Origin: JAQUGA01 sp038210985
Lineage (GTDB): Bacteria > Bacteroidota > Bacteroidia > Bacteroidales > WCHB1-69
Reading direction: 5' to 3'
DNA length: 43,614 bases
Assembly: GCA_038210985.1 (NCBI GenBank)
Contig: JBBQWB010000015.1
Location: 1 to 43,614 of the forward strand
Position numbers and translations under genes: made by a program. A model generated the notes under the pieces. That model was not told the origin of the DNA. It was given only the letters and a program-made list of their open reading frames with translations, and made no database searches. Of this stretch, positions 25,423 through 34,580 are shown in pieces. Positions within the stretch are counted from its first letter, which is position 1, and each line of letters starts with the position of its first letter.

Positions 25423-28281
25423 ATGAAAAATGAAGAATTAGCTACTCAAAATATCTCGGAAGAATCACATTTAATTGTTCATGGAGCGAGGGTTCATAAT
25501 TTAAAAAATATTAGTGTTGAAATGCCTCGTAATTCACTTATTGTGATTACAGGACTAAGTGGTAGCGGAAAATCTTCATTGGCATTTGACACCATTTATG
25601 CCGAAGGTCAGCGAAGATATATGGAAACTTTTTCGGCATACGCACGAAATTTTATTGGAAACATGGAGCGTCCTGATGTGGATAAAATAACAGGATTAAG
25701 TCCAGTAATTTCGATTGAACAAAAAACAGTAAATAAAAACCCACGTTCAACCGTTGGAACCATCACCGAAATTTATGATTTTCTACGACTATTATTTGCC
25801 CGTGTATCCGATGCCTACTCTTACGAAACAGGCGAATTGATGCGTAAATTTTCGGAAAAACAAATTTTAGAAATTATTCAATCGTCTTTCAATAATAAAG
25901 AAATAACCCTGCTTGCACCACTGGTAAAAGGGCGTAAAGGTCATTACCGAGAGCTTTTTGAACAAATTCGCAAACAAGGTTTTATTAAAGTTCGAGTAGA
26001 TGGCGAAATACGAGAAATTACGCTCAGAATGCAACTCGAACGCTACAAAGTTCACGACATCGAAATAGTGATTGACCAGATTCTAGTAAACGAAACTTCC
26101 GCGAGTCGCCTTAGTGCTTCTGTTCAAACAGCAATGAAACATGGCAAAGGAATAATGATGGTTTTGGACAATAAATTGAATAAATATCGAAATTTTAGTC
26201 GTTTTTTAATGTGCCCAACAACTGGAATTTCGTATCCTGAACCCGAGCCAAATCTATTTTCGTTTAATTCGCCTTATGGAGCTTGTCCAAAATGTAATGG
26301 ACTAGGCTCTATTACGGATATTGATTTATTAAAAATTATCCCCGATGATTCTAAATCCATAAAAAATGGTGGGATTCAACCACTTGGGACATATAAAAGC
26401 ACATGGATTTTCCGACAAATTGAAGCCTTGGGCGAAAAGTATCATTTTGATATAAATACTCCAATAAACGAAATGCCCGACGAAATTATTCAAATAATTT
26501 TATTTGGTTCGGAAGATATTATTCAGGTAAAAAGCGAATATTCGGGAACAACATCCTCCTATTCTATGAATTTTCAAGGTGTAATTAATTTTATTCAGTC
26601 GCAAGATGTGGAGGGAGCTTCGGCAAATATTCGAAAATGGGTGGATAGTTTTATGGTTAAACGCACCTGCGACGACTGCAATGGAGCTCGATTAAAAAAA
26701 GAAGCCTTATATTTTAAAATTGGCGATAAAAACATTTCAGAGCTTGCAAGATTAGATATAAAATCATTATTAAATTGGGTTAATTCCATCGAGGAGAGTT
26801 TTGACGAACGAAAAAAAGCGATTGCATTTGAAACACTTCGTGAAATTAGAGCCCGATTAATGTTTTTATCAAACATTGGAATTAATTATTTGAATTTAAA
26901 CCGTTCCGCTCAATCCTTGTCGGGTGGCGAAGCCCAACGAATTCGCTTAGCTACTCAAATTGGATCTCAATTAGTAAACGTTTTATATATTTTAGACGAA
27001 CCCAGCATTGGACTTCATCAAAGGGACAATCACCGACTTATCGAATCGTTAAAACAACTTCGGGATGCTGGAAATACGGTTATTGTGGTGGAGCACGACC
27101 AAGATATGATTTTAGCTGCCGATTATATCATTGATTTAGGACCTGGGGCTGGTATAAATGGTGGATATATTGTAGCACAAGGCAATCCCGAATATTTTTC
27201 GGATTGCAAATCGTTAACTTGCGATTACATAAATGGTAGAAAAAGCATTGAAATTCCTCAAAACAGAAGAATTGGAAATGGAAAATTGCTGAAATTGGTA
27301 GGTGCAAAAGGGCATAATTTAAAAAATATCACAGCAAATTTTCCATTGGGCACTTTTATTTGTTTAACTGGAGTTTCCGGAAGTGGCAAATCATCCTTAA
27401 TGAACGAAACTCTCTACCCATTATTAAGCAAACACTTTTATCGCTCCGAAAAACAAATTTTAGAGCATAAATCCATAAAAGGAATTGAAAACATCGATAA
27501 GGTTATCGAAATAAATCAATCTCCAATCGGAAAAACTCCACGCTCAAATCCAGCTACTTATATTGGTGTTTTTGATGAAATACGTAAGCTTTATGCGTCT
27601 TTACCCGAATCGAAAATTAGAGGGTATCAACCGGGTCGATTTTCGTTTAACGTAAAAGGTGGCAGATGCGAAACCTGTCGAGGCGGCGGAGTTCAAACGA
27701 TAGAAATGAATTTTTTGCCAGATGTATATGTTAAATGCCCCGATTGTAATGGAAAAAGATACAATCGCGAAACGCTGGAAATTAAATACCATGGCAAATC
27801 CATCAACGATGTTTTAAACATGGACATTGATCAGGCTATTATTTATTTTGAAAACATTCCATTAATTCGACATAAAATACAAACATTAAAAGAAGTTGGA
27901 TTAGGATATATTACCCTTGGTCAACAGTCAAATACATTGTCGGGAGGCGAAGCTCAACGTGTAAAACTTGCCGAAGAATTGTCGAAAAAAGATACGGGAA
28001 ACACCCTTTATATTTTAGATGAACCTACCACAGGATTGCATTTTGAAGACATCCGAATTTTGCTGGAAGTATTAAATAAATTGGTCGATAAAGGAAACAC
28101 AGTAGTTGTTATTGAACACAATATGGATGTAATTAAAGTGGCGGATTATATCATCGATTTAGGCCCCGAAGGTGGCGATGAAGGCGGATATATTGTGGAT
28201 GAAGGCACTCCCGAACAAATCGTAAAATCGAATAAAGGGTTTACCTCAAAATACCTTAAAGATTATTTGAAAAAGAAATAG
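25423..28281 (+). CDS. uvrA: Excinuclease ABC subunit A
   Basis: 952 residues, the DNA-damage recognition ATPase of nucleotide excision repair. Two ABC modules: Walker A at residues 44-52 (GLSGSGKSS) and 650-658 (GVSGSGKSS), signatures LSGGEAQRIRLA and LSGGEAQRVKLA, Walker B VLYILDEPSIGLH and TLYILDEPTTGLH. Zinc-binding pairs are present (CPKCNG; CETCRGGG with CPDCNGK). Standard length and complete. It starts 39 bases after the transglycosylase stop, so it may be read from the same transcript. Confidence 0.97.
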   Translation: MKNEELATQNISEESHLIVHGARVHNLKNISVEMPRNSLIVITGLSGSGKSSLAFDTIYAEGQRRYMETFSAYARNFIGNMERPDVDKITGLSPVISIEQKTVNKNPRSTVGTITEIYDFLRLLFARVSDAYSYETGELMRKFSEKQILEIIQSSFNNKEITLLAPLVKGRKGHYRELFEQIRKQGFIKVRVDGEIREITLRMQLERYKVHDIEIVIDQILVNETSASRLSASVQTAMKHGKGIMMVLDNKLNKYRNFSRFLMCPTTGISYPEPEPNLFSFNSPYGACPKCNGLGSITDIDLLKIIPDDSKSIKNGGIQPLGTYKSTWIFRQIEALGEKYHFDINTPINEMPDEIIQIILFGSEDIIQVKSEYSGTTSSYSMNFQGVINFIQSQDVEGASANIRKWVDSFMVKRTCDDCNGARLKKEALYFKIGDKNISELARLDIKSLLNWVNSIEESFDERKKAIAFETLREIRARLMFLSNIGINYLNLNRSAQSLSGGEAQRIRLATQIGSQLVNVLYILDEPSIGLHQRDNHRLIESLKQLRDAGNTVIVVEHDQDMILAADYIIDLGPGAGINGGYIVAQGNPEYFSDCKSLTCDYINGRKSIEIPQNRRIGNGKLLKLVGAKGHNLKNITANFPLGTFICLTGVSGSGKSSLMNETLYPLLSKHFYRSEKQILEHKSIKGIENIDKVIEINQSPIGKTPRSNPATYIGVFDEIRKLYASLPESKIRGYQPGRFSFNVKGGRCETCRGGGVQTIEMNFLPDVYVKCPDCNGKRYNRETLEIKYHGKSINDVLNMDIDQAIIYFENIPLIRHKIQTLKEVGLGYITLGQQSNTLSGGEAQRVKLAEELSKKDTGNTLYILDEPTTGLHFEDIRILLEVLNKLVDKGNTVVVIEHNMDVIKVADYIIDLGPEGGDEGGYIVDEGTPEQIVKSNKGFTSKYLKDYLKKK

Positions 28282-28288
28282 CACAAGC

Positions 28289-28744
28289 ATGAAAACAATT
28301 ATCCCTCTTGAAATTATTGAACTTGAAAAACACAGTTTTCATTTGCTTGTAAATGCTAAAGTAAATGATGTAGATATTAGAATGGTATTAGATACTGGAG
28401 CGTCTCGCACCTGTTTCGATTTAAATTATTTAATCCAAATGTCGATTTTACCATTTGATAATAAAACCGACATAAAATCATCGGGATTAGGTGGAAACAT
28501 TTCGGAAAGTGCGTTGGTTTTATTGAATACCTTTCAAATTGGCGATTTTAGAATGGTACATTACAAAGCTATTTCGCTAGATATAAGTGCTGTTAACCAA
28601 GCCTATGAATCGGTAGATGTCGATTCGGTTCATGGCATTTTGGGTGGAGATATTTTACATCTTTTTCGTGCAACAATTAGATATGATAAACCATGTCTAA
28701 TTTTAAAAACCCGCAAACCAGATGTTTTAAACATTAAATTTTAA
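28289..28744 (+). CDS. Retropepsin-like aspartic protease domain protein
   Basis: 151 residues, no signal peptide. The clan AA active-site motif is VLDTGAS (D35-T36-G37-A38), with the flap-side GLGGNISES and the hydrophobic-hydrophobic-Gly GILGGDIL near the C-terminus, the layout of a single-lobe, dimer-forming retropepsin. Bacterial cytoplasmic members of this kind are widespread but mostly uncharacterised. It is seven bases after uvrA. Substrate unknown. Confidence 0.85.
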   Translation: MKTIIPLEIIELEKHSFHLLVNAKVNDVDIRMVLDTGASRTCFDLNYLIQMSILPFDNKTDIKSSGLGGNISESALVLLNTFQIGDFRMVHYKAISLDISAVNQAYESVDVDSVHGILGGDILHLFRATIRYDKPCLILKTRKPDVLNIKF

Positions 28745-28774
28745 AATCGCAACCATCAATAATCGAAATTCTAA

Positions 28775-28782
28775 TATCTTTG
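28775..28782 (+). promoter_or_regulatory. Bacteroidota -7 element TATCTTTG ahead of the MBL-fold gene
   Basis: An exact TAnnTTTG match 25 bases before the ATG at 28808, inside the 63-base gap after the retropepsin-like gene. No clear -33 element is seen. It would make the following genes a separate transcription unit. Confidence 0.45.
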
Positions 28783-28807
28783 TAAAACAAATTAACATTC
28801 CGAATCC

Positions 28808-29440
28808 ATGCAAATTCATTCGTTTATTTTCAATCCTTTTCAAGTAAACACTTACGTTTTGTTTGATGAAACAAAAGAGTGTATCATTATTGACCCAGCT
28901 TGTGTTACAAAAGAAGAGGAAAAACAATTGATTGATTTTATAGCTGAAAATCAATTAAAACCCACACAAATTGTTTTAACTCACCCACACATCGATCATA
29001 TCGTTGGAGTTACTGCCATAAAAACCGAATTTAATATTCCAGTTTCCGGACACAAAAACAGCACAGAAATTCTCAAGCAAGCAGGTTTTTACTCAATGAT
29101 GATGGGTTTAAAAGAAGTTAAATCCTTTAATCTTGACACATTGCTCGAAGATGAAAATATTGTAAAATTTGGAAATTGCAAGTTTAAAGTACTTTACACT
29201 CCTGGTCACGCCGATGGAAGTATTTGTTTGTATAATGCCGATGAAAATTGCTTGCTTTCGGGCGATGTATTGTTTCACGGCGGTATTGGAAGAACCGATT
29301 TACCCTCTGGAAATTATTCTGTTTTAATTACAAGTATAACCGAAAAATTAATGACACTTCCCGATAACACCATTGTTTACCCAGGACATGGCGACACAAC
29401 TACTATAGCAGAAGAAAAAGAGATGAATCCATATTTATAA
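28808..29440 (+). CDS. Metallo-beta-lactamase-fold hydrolase (glyoxalase II-like subfamily)
   Basis: 210 residues, cytoplasmic. The binuclear zinc site is seen as THPHIDH (H59, H61, D63, H64), GHADGS, SGDVLF and the final PGHGD. The VLFHGGIGRTDLPSGN segment is typical of the YcbL/GloB-type subgroup. There is no rhodanese fusion, which argues against a persulphide dioxygenase-sulphurtransferase. Thioester hydrolysis is likely; the physiological substrate is unassigned. It carries its own candidate -7 element. Confidence 0.9.
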   Translation: MQIHSFIFNPFQVNTYVLFDETKECIIIDPACVTKEEEKQLIDFIAENQLKPTQIVLTHPHIDHIVGVTAIKTEFNIPVSGHKNSTEILKQAGFYSMMMGLKEVKSFNLDTLLEDENIVKFGNCKFKVLYTPGHADGSICLYNADENCLLSGDVLFHGGIGRTDLPSGNYSVLITSITEKLMTLPDNTIVYPGHGDTTTIAEEKEMNPYL

Positions 29441-29480
29441 ACAAACTGCAATAAAATCTGTTATTTATAAAAACGATACT

Positions 29481-29906
29481 ATGATTTACATCACTCGTCG
29501 CGAACGTTTTAATGCAGCCCACCGATTGTTTCGGCAAGATTATACCGATATTCAAAATGAAGAAGTATTTGGAAAATGCTCAAATCCAAATTGGCATGGA
29601 CACAATTATGAGCTTTTTATCACAGTTCGTGGCGAAATTAATCCCGAAACAGGATTTGTAGTTAACCTGAAAAAAGTAAGCGAAATAGTTAATAAAAAAA
29701 TTATTGATAAAATTGACCATAAAAATGTTAATTTAGAAGTCGATTTTATGAAAGGTAAATTTGCTTCTACCGAAGTGTTGGCAAAATCAATTTTTGAAGA
29801 GTTAGAGCTTCCAATTCAAGAATTAGGAGCCGAATTATATTGTATTAAAATGTTTGAAACCGAAAATAATTATGTTGAATATTACGGAAAAAATAAAAAG
29901 ATATGA
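29481..29906 (+). CDS. 6-pyruvoyl-tetrahydropterin synthase family protein, CX5HGH (PTPS-II) type
   Basis: 141 residues. Zinc ligands are H14 (FNAAHRL), H39 and H41 (WHGHNY), and the catalytic cysteine is C33. The motif reads C-S-N-P-N-W-H-G-H, that is C followed by five residues and HGH. This is the pattern of true 6-pyruvoyl-tetrahydropterin synthases rather than the C-x3-HGH of QueD. It overlaps folE by four bases, so the pair turns GTP into 7,8-dihydroneopterin triphosphate and then a pyruvoyl or carboxy pterin. No queC, queE or queF is nearby. A QueD role is not excluded. Confidence 0.88.
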   Translation: MIYITRRERFNAAHRLFRQDYTDIQNEEVFGKCSNPNWHGHNYELFITVRGEINPETGFVVNLKKVSEIVNKKIIDKIDHKNVNLEVDFMKGKFASTEVLAKSIFEELELPIQELGAELYCIKMFETENNYVEYYGKNKKI

Positions 29907-30565
29907 CAAATAAAATAAAAACACTTACGGATCTTGAATCGGATATTATTGAAGAAAACAGTTTAGACGGATACGAACGAAAAGATAATTACAATTGGGA
30001 TGCAATTGATAAAATGATGCCTTTGTACCGAGATGTTTTATCCTTAGTTGGCGAAAATCCCGATCGTGAAGGATTGCTTGATACTCCAAAAAGAGTAGCC
30101 AAAGCAATGCAATTTTTTACACATGGCTACAATTTAAATCCTGAAGAAATTTTGCGTTCGGCAATGTTTAAAGAAGATTATCGCCAAATGGTAATTGTAA
30201 AAGATATAGAGATTTATTCCTTATGCGAACACCACATGGTTCCATTTTTTGGCAAAGCCCACATTGCGTATATTCCAAATGGCTACATTGTTGGTTTAAG
30301 TAAAATAGCTCGTGTTGCCGACGCTTTTGCCCGCCGACTTCAAGTTCAGGAACGCTTAACAAAAGAAATTAAAGACTGTATTCAAAACACATTAAATCCG
30401 TTGGGTGTTGCTGTTGTAATCGAAGCTCGACATCTTTGCATGGCAATGCGTGGAGTTCAAAAACAAAATTCGGTTACTACAACCTCGGATTTTACTGGTG
30501 CTTTTTTGAAACAAACCAACACTCGCCAAGAATTTATGAAACTTATTAGTTTAAACTTACACTAA
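29903..30565 (+). CDS. folE: GTP cyclohydrolase I (FolE)
   Basis: 220 residues, GTP to 7,8-dihydroneopterin triphosphate, cytoplasmic homodecamer. The zinc ligands are in place: C108 and H111 (SLCEHHMVPF) and C179 (RHLCMAMRGV). GKAHIAYIPN, GLSKIARVADAFARRLQVQERLT and SVTTTSDFTGAF are all standard. The N-terminal 35 residues are less conserved. It is coupled to the PTPS-type gene by a four-base overlap, so the enzymes probably feed one another. Confidence 0.96.
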   Translation: MTNKIKTLTDLESDIIEENSLDGYERKDNYNWDAIDKMMPLYRDVLSLVGENPDREGLLDTPKRVAKAMQFFTHGYNLNPEEILRSAMFKEDYRQMVIVKDIEIYSLCEHHMVPFFGKAHIAYIPNGYIVGLSKIARVADAFARRLQVQERLTKEIKDCIQNTLNPLGVAVVIEARHLCMAMRGVQKQNSVTTTSDFTGAFLKQTNTRQEFMKLISLNLH

Positions 30566-30575
30566 ATTTTCACAA

Positions 30576-30998
30576 ATGACAATACCAGAAGCAGAAGAAC
30601 TGATAATCAACGAATTTAGTCTGTTCGATGATTGGATGGATAGATATAATTTTATTATCGAACTAGGAAAATCACTACCAATAATTGATGAAAAATACAA
30701 AACCGATCAATATCTAATTTCGGGATGCCAATCGAAAGTTTGGCTATTTGCCGAATACAATAACGGCATAGTTACATTTAGTGGCGATAGCGATGCAATA
30801 ATTACAAAAGGCATTGTAAGTCTTTTAATACGAGTATTATCCGGACAAAAAACACAAGAAATTATTGATGCCAAACTTGAATATTTAGATAAAATTGGAA
30901 TTAAAGAACACCTTTCGCCAACTCGTTCCAATGGATTGGTTTCGATGATTAAACAAATGAAAATGTACGCTTATGCTTTTCAACTTAAAAATAAATAA
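30576..30998 (+). CDS. sufE: SufE-family Fe-S cluster assembly sulphur acceptor
   Basis: 140 residues. The acceptor cysteine is C51 in ISGCQSKVWL, and the family helix-strand pattern is intact (FDDWMDRYNFIIELGKSLP; SDAIITKGIVSLLIRVLSG). SufE takes persulphide from SufS and passes it to SufBCD. None of sufBCDS is in the window, so here SufE pairs only with the SufT-like gene three bases downstream. It starts ten bases after folE. Confidence 0.92.
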   Translation: MTIPEAEELIINEFSLFDDWMDRYNFIIELGKSLPIIDEKYKTDQYLISGCQSKVWLFAEYNNGIVTFSGDSDAIITKGIVSLLIRVLSGQKTQEIIDAKLEYLDKIGIKEHLSPTRSNGLVSMIKQMKMYAYAFQLKNK

Positions 30999-31001
30999 AT
31001 T

Positions 31002-31325
31002 ATGTACACCATAGAAAACCCAACTCCTATTGAAGCTGAAGTTATTGCACGATTAAAATTTGTGTATGACCCCGAAATTCCCGTTAATATTTGGGATTTA
31101 GGCTTCATCTATAAAATTGACCTGGATAATGAAAACAACTTACACGTTTTAATGACCTTAACGTCTCCAAATTGTCCGGTAGCCGAAAGTCTTCCTCAAA
31201 ATGTAATAGATGAGCTTAAACAAATAAATGGTGTAAAAGAAGTTACCCTGGATATTACATTTGAGCCACCTTGGAGTACTGATTTAATGACAGAAGCTGC
31301 TAAACTCGACTTAGGTTTTTTATAG
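31002..31325 (+). CDS. SufT/MIP18-family (DUF59) Fe-S assembly protein
   Basis: 107 residues, the whole of the MIP18 fold: VYDPEIPVNIWDLGFIYKI and LTSPNCPVAESLP, with the conserved cysteine C58. Family members such as SufT and eukaryotic CIA2 help insert clusters into target proteins. It is encoded directly after sufE. Its stop is three bases from the convergent stop of the U32 gene, so the two transcripts must overlap or terminate within coding sequence. Confidence 0.9.
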   Translation: MYTIENPTPIEAEVIARLKFVYDPEIPVNIWDLGFIYKIDLDNENNLHVLMTLTSPNCPVAESLPQNVIDELKQINGVKEVTLDITFEPPWSTDLMTEAAKLDLGFL

Positions 31326-31328
31326 CGA

Positions 31329-32585
31329 TTAATCTTCGGTGTTGTTTTCAACCCAAATATAAACTTTATCGTTTCGGCGAACTTTTTGGCTAACAGGAAT
31401 AGAACAAACATCTCCTTTATTTGCCTTTTCAACTTGTTGCAAAGCAACTCTAATTTCTTTTAATACATCTTCGTAAACTCCAGTTGTTGGACCATTAATG
31501 ATTAATTGATCCCCAATCGTTAATTCGCCAGATTCAATTTTAATTTCGGCAACATCCAATTTTGAAAAATAATTATTCACTAAACCTACGTACTTTTTTT
31601 TGTGTGTTGCCACCGAGCCATATTTTTCGGTCCATTGTCCAACTTTTCTACCCAAATAATAACCATCCCAAAAGCCTCTATTATAAACCTTTGATAGATT
31701 TTGCGTCCAAATTTCAACTTTCTCGGGCGAATATGTGCCATCGATGACACTATTTGCTGCTTCGCGATAACATTGCGTAACTGTTTTTACATATTCGGCT
31801 GAACGACCACGACCTTCAATTTTAAACACATTTACACCAGCATTTATAATTTTATCAATAAACCCTATGGTACATAAATCTTTGGGCGACATAATATATT
31901 TATTGTCAACCATTAATTCGGTTTCGTTGTCGTAATCCTTCACATTATAGGCTCTGCGGCAAGGTTGCAGGCATGCACCGCGATTAGCCGAATAACCAAA
32001 ATTATCCAAACTAATATAACATTTTCCCGAAACAGCCATGCAAAGTGCTCCATGAACAAAAATTTCAATCTGAACTAAATTTCCCGATGGTCCACAGATA
32101 TTCTCTTCTTTAATTTGACGAACTATTTCACCAACTTGTACTAAGCTTAATTCGCGTGCAGTTACCACCACATCCGCAAATTGCGAATAAAACTTCACCG
32201 CTTCGATATTTGTAATATTGCATTGTGTAGATAAATGAATCTCCTGCCCAATGCTTTTTAAATACAGCAAAACTGCAGAATCGGAAGCAATAACAGCACT
32301 TACTCCATGAGTTTTTGCTGCATTGGCAACAATTTTCATTTCGGCTAATTCATTGTCGAATATGATTGTATTTAGGGTTAGATAGCTTTTTAGATTATTG
32401 GTTTTACAAATATCCGTAATCGTTTTTAAATCGTCGATGGTAAAATTTGCAGAAGATCTCGACCGCATATTCAAATTTCCAACTCCAAAATATATCGAAT
32501 TTGCTCCACCTTGAATGGCTGCATGCAACGACTCGAACGAGCCAACAGGCGACATTATTTCTATTTTATTTGCTGGATTATTCAT
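31329..32585 (-). CDS. U32 peptidase-family protein (TrhP/RlhA-like)
   Basis: 418 residues. The N-terminal TIM-barrel-like region (EIMSPVGSFESLHAAIQGGA, QCNITNIEAVKFYSQF) is followed by the conserved cysteine motif KCYIS...GACLQPCRRAY, which in characterised members holds a 4Fe-4S cluster, and KIEGRGRSAEYV. A C-terminal beta domain ends the protein. Known U32 proteins hydroxylate RNA (RlhA, TrhP) or assist ubiquinone hydroxylation (UbiU/V); a peptidase role is historical. RNA hydroxylation is the best guess for a Bacteroidota copy. Its start overlaps the dxs stop by eight bases. Confidence 0.85.
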   Translation of the reverse strand: MNNPANKIEIMSPVGSFESLHAAIQGGANSIYFGVGNLNMRSRSSANFTIDDLKTITDICKTNNLKSYLTLNTIIFDNELAEMKIVANAAKTHGVSAVIASDSAVLLYLKSIGQEIHLSTQCNITNIEAVKFYSQFADVVVTARELSLVQVGEIVRQIKEENICGPSGNLVQIEIFVHGALCMAVSGKCYISLDNFGYSANRGACLQPCRRAYNVKDYDNETELMVDNKYIMSPKDLCTIGFIDKIINAGVNVFKIEGRGRSAEYVKTVTQCYREAANSVIDGTYSPEKVEIWTQNLSKVYNRGFWDGYYLGRKVGQWTEKYGSVATHKKKYVGLVNNYFSKLDVAEIKIESGELTIGDQLIINGPTTGVYEDVLKEIRVALQQVEKANKGDVCSIPVSQKVRRNDKVYIWVENNTED

Positions 32586-34479
32586 TCCAAATCGATTTTA
32601 CAACATCTACTATCGAATCCACATCTAAGCCACATTCTTTATACAGCAAATCGATAGAACCATGTTCGATAAATACATCTGGCACACCTAATATTTTGAG
32701 TTTATTTATATAATTGTATTCCAATAAGAACTCCGAAACAGCCGAACCAAAACCTCCTTTTTTAGCTCCATCTTCGATGGTAATAATAGTTTTGTGGTCT
32801 ATTACAATTTCGTGTAATAATTCAACATCTATGGGTTTTGCAAAACGCATGTCATAATGCGATGGTTTTATTCCAATATAATCAAGTATATGAAGGGCTT
32901 TTTCAACATTGTTTCCAAGCGGTCCGTAAGAAAGTATCGCAATTTGGCTTCCTTTTTTAATCAATCGACCTTTTCCAATTGGAATTTCCTCCATTTTGTT
33001 TCTCCAAGCTGGAGTTGTGCCTTTTCCACGTGGATAGCGAATTACAAATGGATGGATAGGATTTAATTGAGCAGTAAACATTAAATTTCGCATCTCAAAC
33101 TCGTTCATCGGTGAGGATATAATTAAGTTTGGTATAGGTCTTAAAAAAGCAATATCATAAACACCATGATGGGTTGCTCCATCTTCGCCAACTAATCCAC
33201 CGCGGTCGATACAAAAAACAACTGGGAGGTTTTGAAGAGCCACATCATGAATAATTTGGTCGAATGAACGTTGCAAAAACGACGAATATATATTACAAAA
33301 CGGAATAAAACCATCGGTTGCTAAACCAGCAGCAAAAGTTACGGCATGTTGTTCGGCAATTCCAACATCAAAAGCTCTTTCTGGAATTTTTTGCATCATC
33401 ACATCCAACGAACATCCAGTTCCCATTGCGGGTGTAATTCCAACAATTTTTGGATTTTGATAAGCCAACGAAACGAGTGTATGTCCAAACACATCTTGAT
33501 ATCGTGGAGGATCGTCGGCACAAGTGGTTGAAATTAATTCTCCAGTTTGAGGATTAAATTTTCCAGGTGCATGAAAAAGGGTTTGATCTGCTTCGGCAAA
33601 ACTTAATCCCTTTCCTTTTTGTGTATGAATATGTAAAAGTTTTGGTCCTTTTATGTTTTTTAAATCCGTTAATAATCTAACAAGCCTTACTACATCGTGT
33701 CCGTTTGTAGGACCAAAATATCTAAAGTTAAACGATTCAAATAAATTACTACCACTTAACAGCGAGCCTTTTATACCATTTTCGATTTGTTGAATCAAAT
33801 TTCGAGTAGCATGTCCGTATTTATTATTTCGGGAAAGTAAATTCCAAACCTTGTTTTTTAGTGCATTGTATTTTTTAGAAATAGAAATATCCGTTAAATA
33901 TCGATCCAATGCACCCACACTTTTGTCAATTGCAATCCCATTATCGTTTAAAATTACGAGCATGTTTGCATCTGTAACGCCAGCGTGATTCATTGCTTCA
34001 AAAGCCATTCCAGCAGTCATTGAACCATCGCCAATTACAGCAATATGTTGCCTATTATGATCGTTGCTTAGTTTTGCAGCTATTGCCATGCCTAGTGCCG
34101 CCGAAATAGACGTAGATGAATGTCCTGTGCCAAACGAATCGTAAACACTTTCGCTCATCTTTGGAAAACCACTTATCCCTTTATAACTCCGAATGGTGTG
34201 GAGTTTTTCTTTCCGTCCAGTTAATATTTTGTGTCCATAAGCTTGATGACCAACATCCCAAATAAGTTTATCGTTTGGTGTGTCAAAAACATAATGAATA
34301 GCAACCGTTAGTTCAACAGTTCCTAAACTAGCTCCTAAATGGCCTGGATTATGACTTATAACCTCAATTATAAATTGCCTAAGTTCGTTACAAACATCTT
34401 CGAGTTTGTTTATCGGAACCTTTTTTAAGTCGGCAGGAGAATATATCGAGTTTAATAATGGGTATTTGTTTTCTTGCAT
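32578..34479 (-). CDS. dxs: 1-deoxy-D-xylulose-5-phosphate synthase
   Basis: 633 residues, the first step of the MEP isoprenoid pathway: thiamine diphosphate-dependent condensation of pyruvate and glyceraldehyde-3-phosphate. Landmarks: LGASLGTVELTVAIHYVF, WDVGHQAYGHKILTGR, the ThDP-magnesium site GDGSMTAGMAFEAMNHAG, GIAEQHAVTFAAGLA, and EDGATHHGVYDIAFLRPIP. Full length. Upstream is a candidate -7 motif (34512-34519). It is co-transcribed with the U32 gene and divergent from serS. Confidence 0.96.
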   Translation of the reverse strand: MQENKYPLLNSIYSPADLKKVPINKLEDVCNELRQFIIEVISHNPGHLGASLGTVELTVAIHYVFDTPNDKLIWDVGHQAYGHKILTGRKEKLHTIRSYKGISGFPKMSESVYDSFGTGHSSTSISAALGMAIAAKLSNDHNRQHIAVIGDGSMTAGMAFEAMNHAGVTDANMLVILNDNGIAIDKSVGALDRYLTDISISKKYNALKNKVWNLLSRNNKYGHATRNLIQQIENGIKGSLLSGSNLFESFNFRYFGPTNGHDVVRLVRLLTDLKNIKGPKLLHIHTQKGKGLSFAEADQTLFHAPGKFNPQTGELISTTCADDPPRYQDVFGHTLVSLAYQNPKIVGITPAMGTGCSLDVMMQKIPERAFDVGIAEQHAVTFAAGLATDGFIPFCNIYSSFLQRSFDQIIHDVALQNLPVVFCIDRGGLVGEDGATHHGVYDIAFLRPIPNLIISSPMNEFEMRNLMFTAQLNPIHPFVIRYPRGKGTTPAWRNKMEEIPIGKGRLIKKGSQIAILSYGPLGNNVEKALHILDYIGIKPSHYDMRFAKPIDVELLHEIVIDHKTIITIEDGAKKGGFGSAVSEFLLEYNYINKLKILGVPDVFIEHGSIDLLYKECGLDVDSIVDVVKSIWNE

Positions 34480-34511
34480 TTTTAGAGCACAAAAATTTTT
34501 AAATAAGGTTA

Positions 34512-34519
34512 CAAAATTA
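34512..34519 (-). promoter_or_regulatory. Bacteroidota -7 element TAATTTTG for dxs
   Basis: The minus strand reads TAATTTTG, 32 bases before the dxs ATG at 34479. No standard -33 element is obvious at 19-21 bases. Confidence 0.5.
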
Positions 34520-34580
34520 ATAACATTATCGATAATAAACTGGATTAAGTTCTTTTTATTACATTTTAAGTTTTTCCCTT

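Noticed and set aside
29441..29480. PreQ1 riboswitch before the PTPS-type gene
   Set aside because: The gap is only 40 bases of AT-rich sequence, with no C-rich loop or pseudoknot pattern, and the enzyme motif is not the QueD type.
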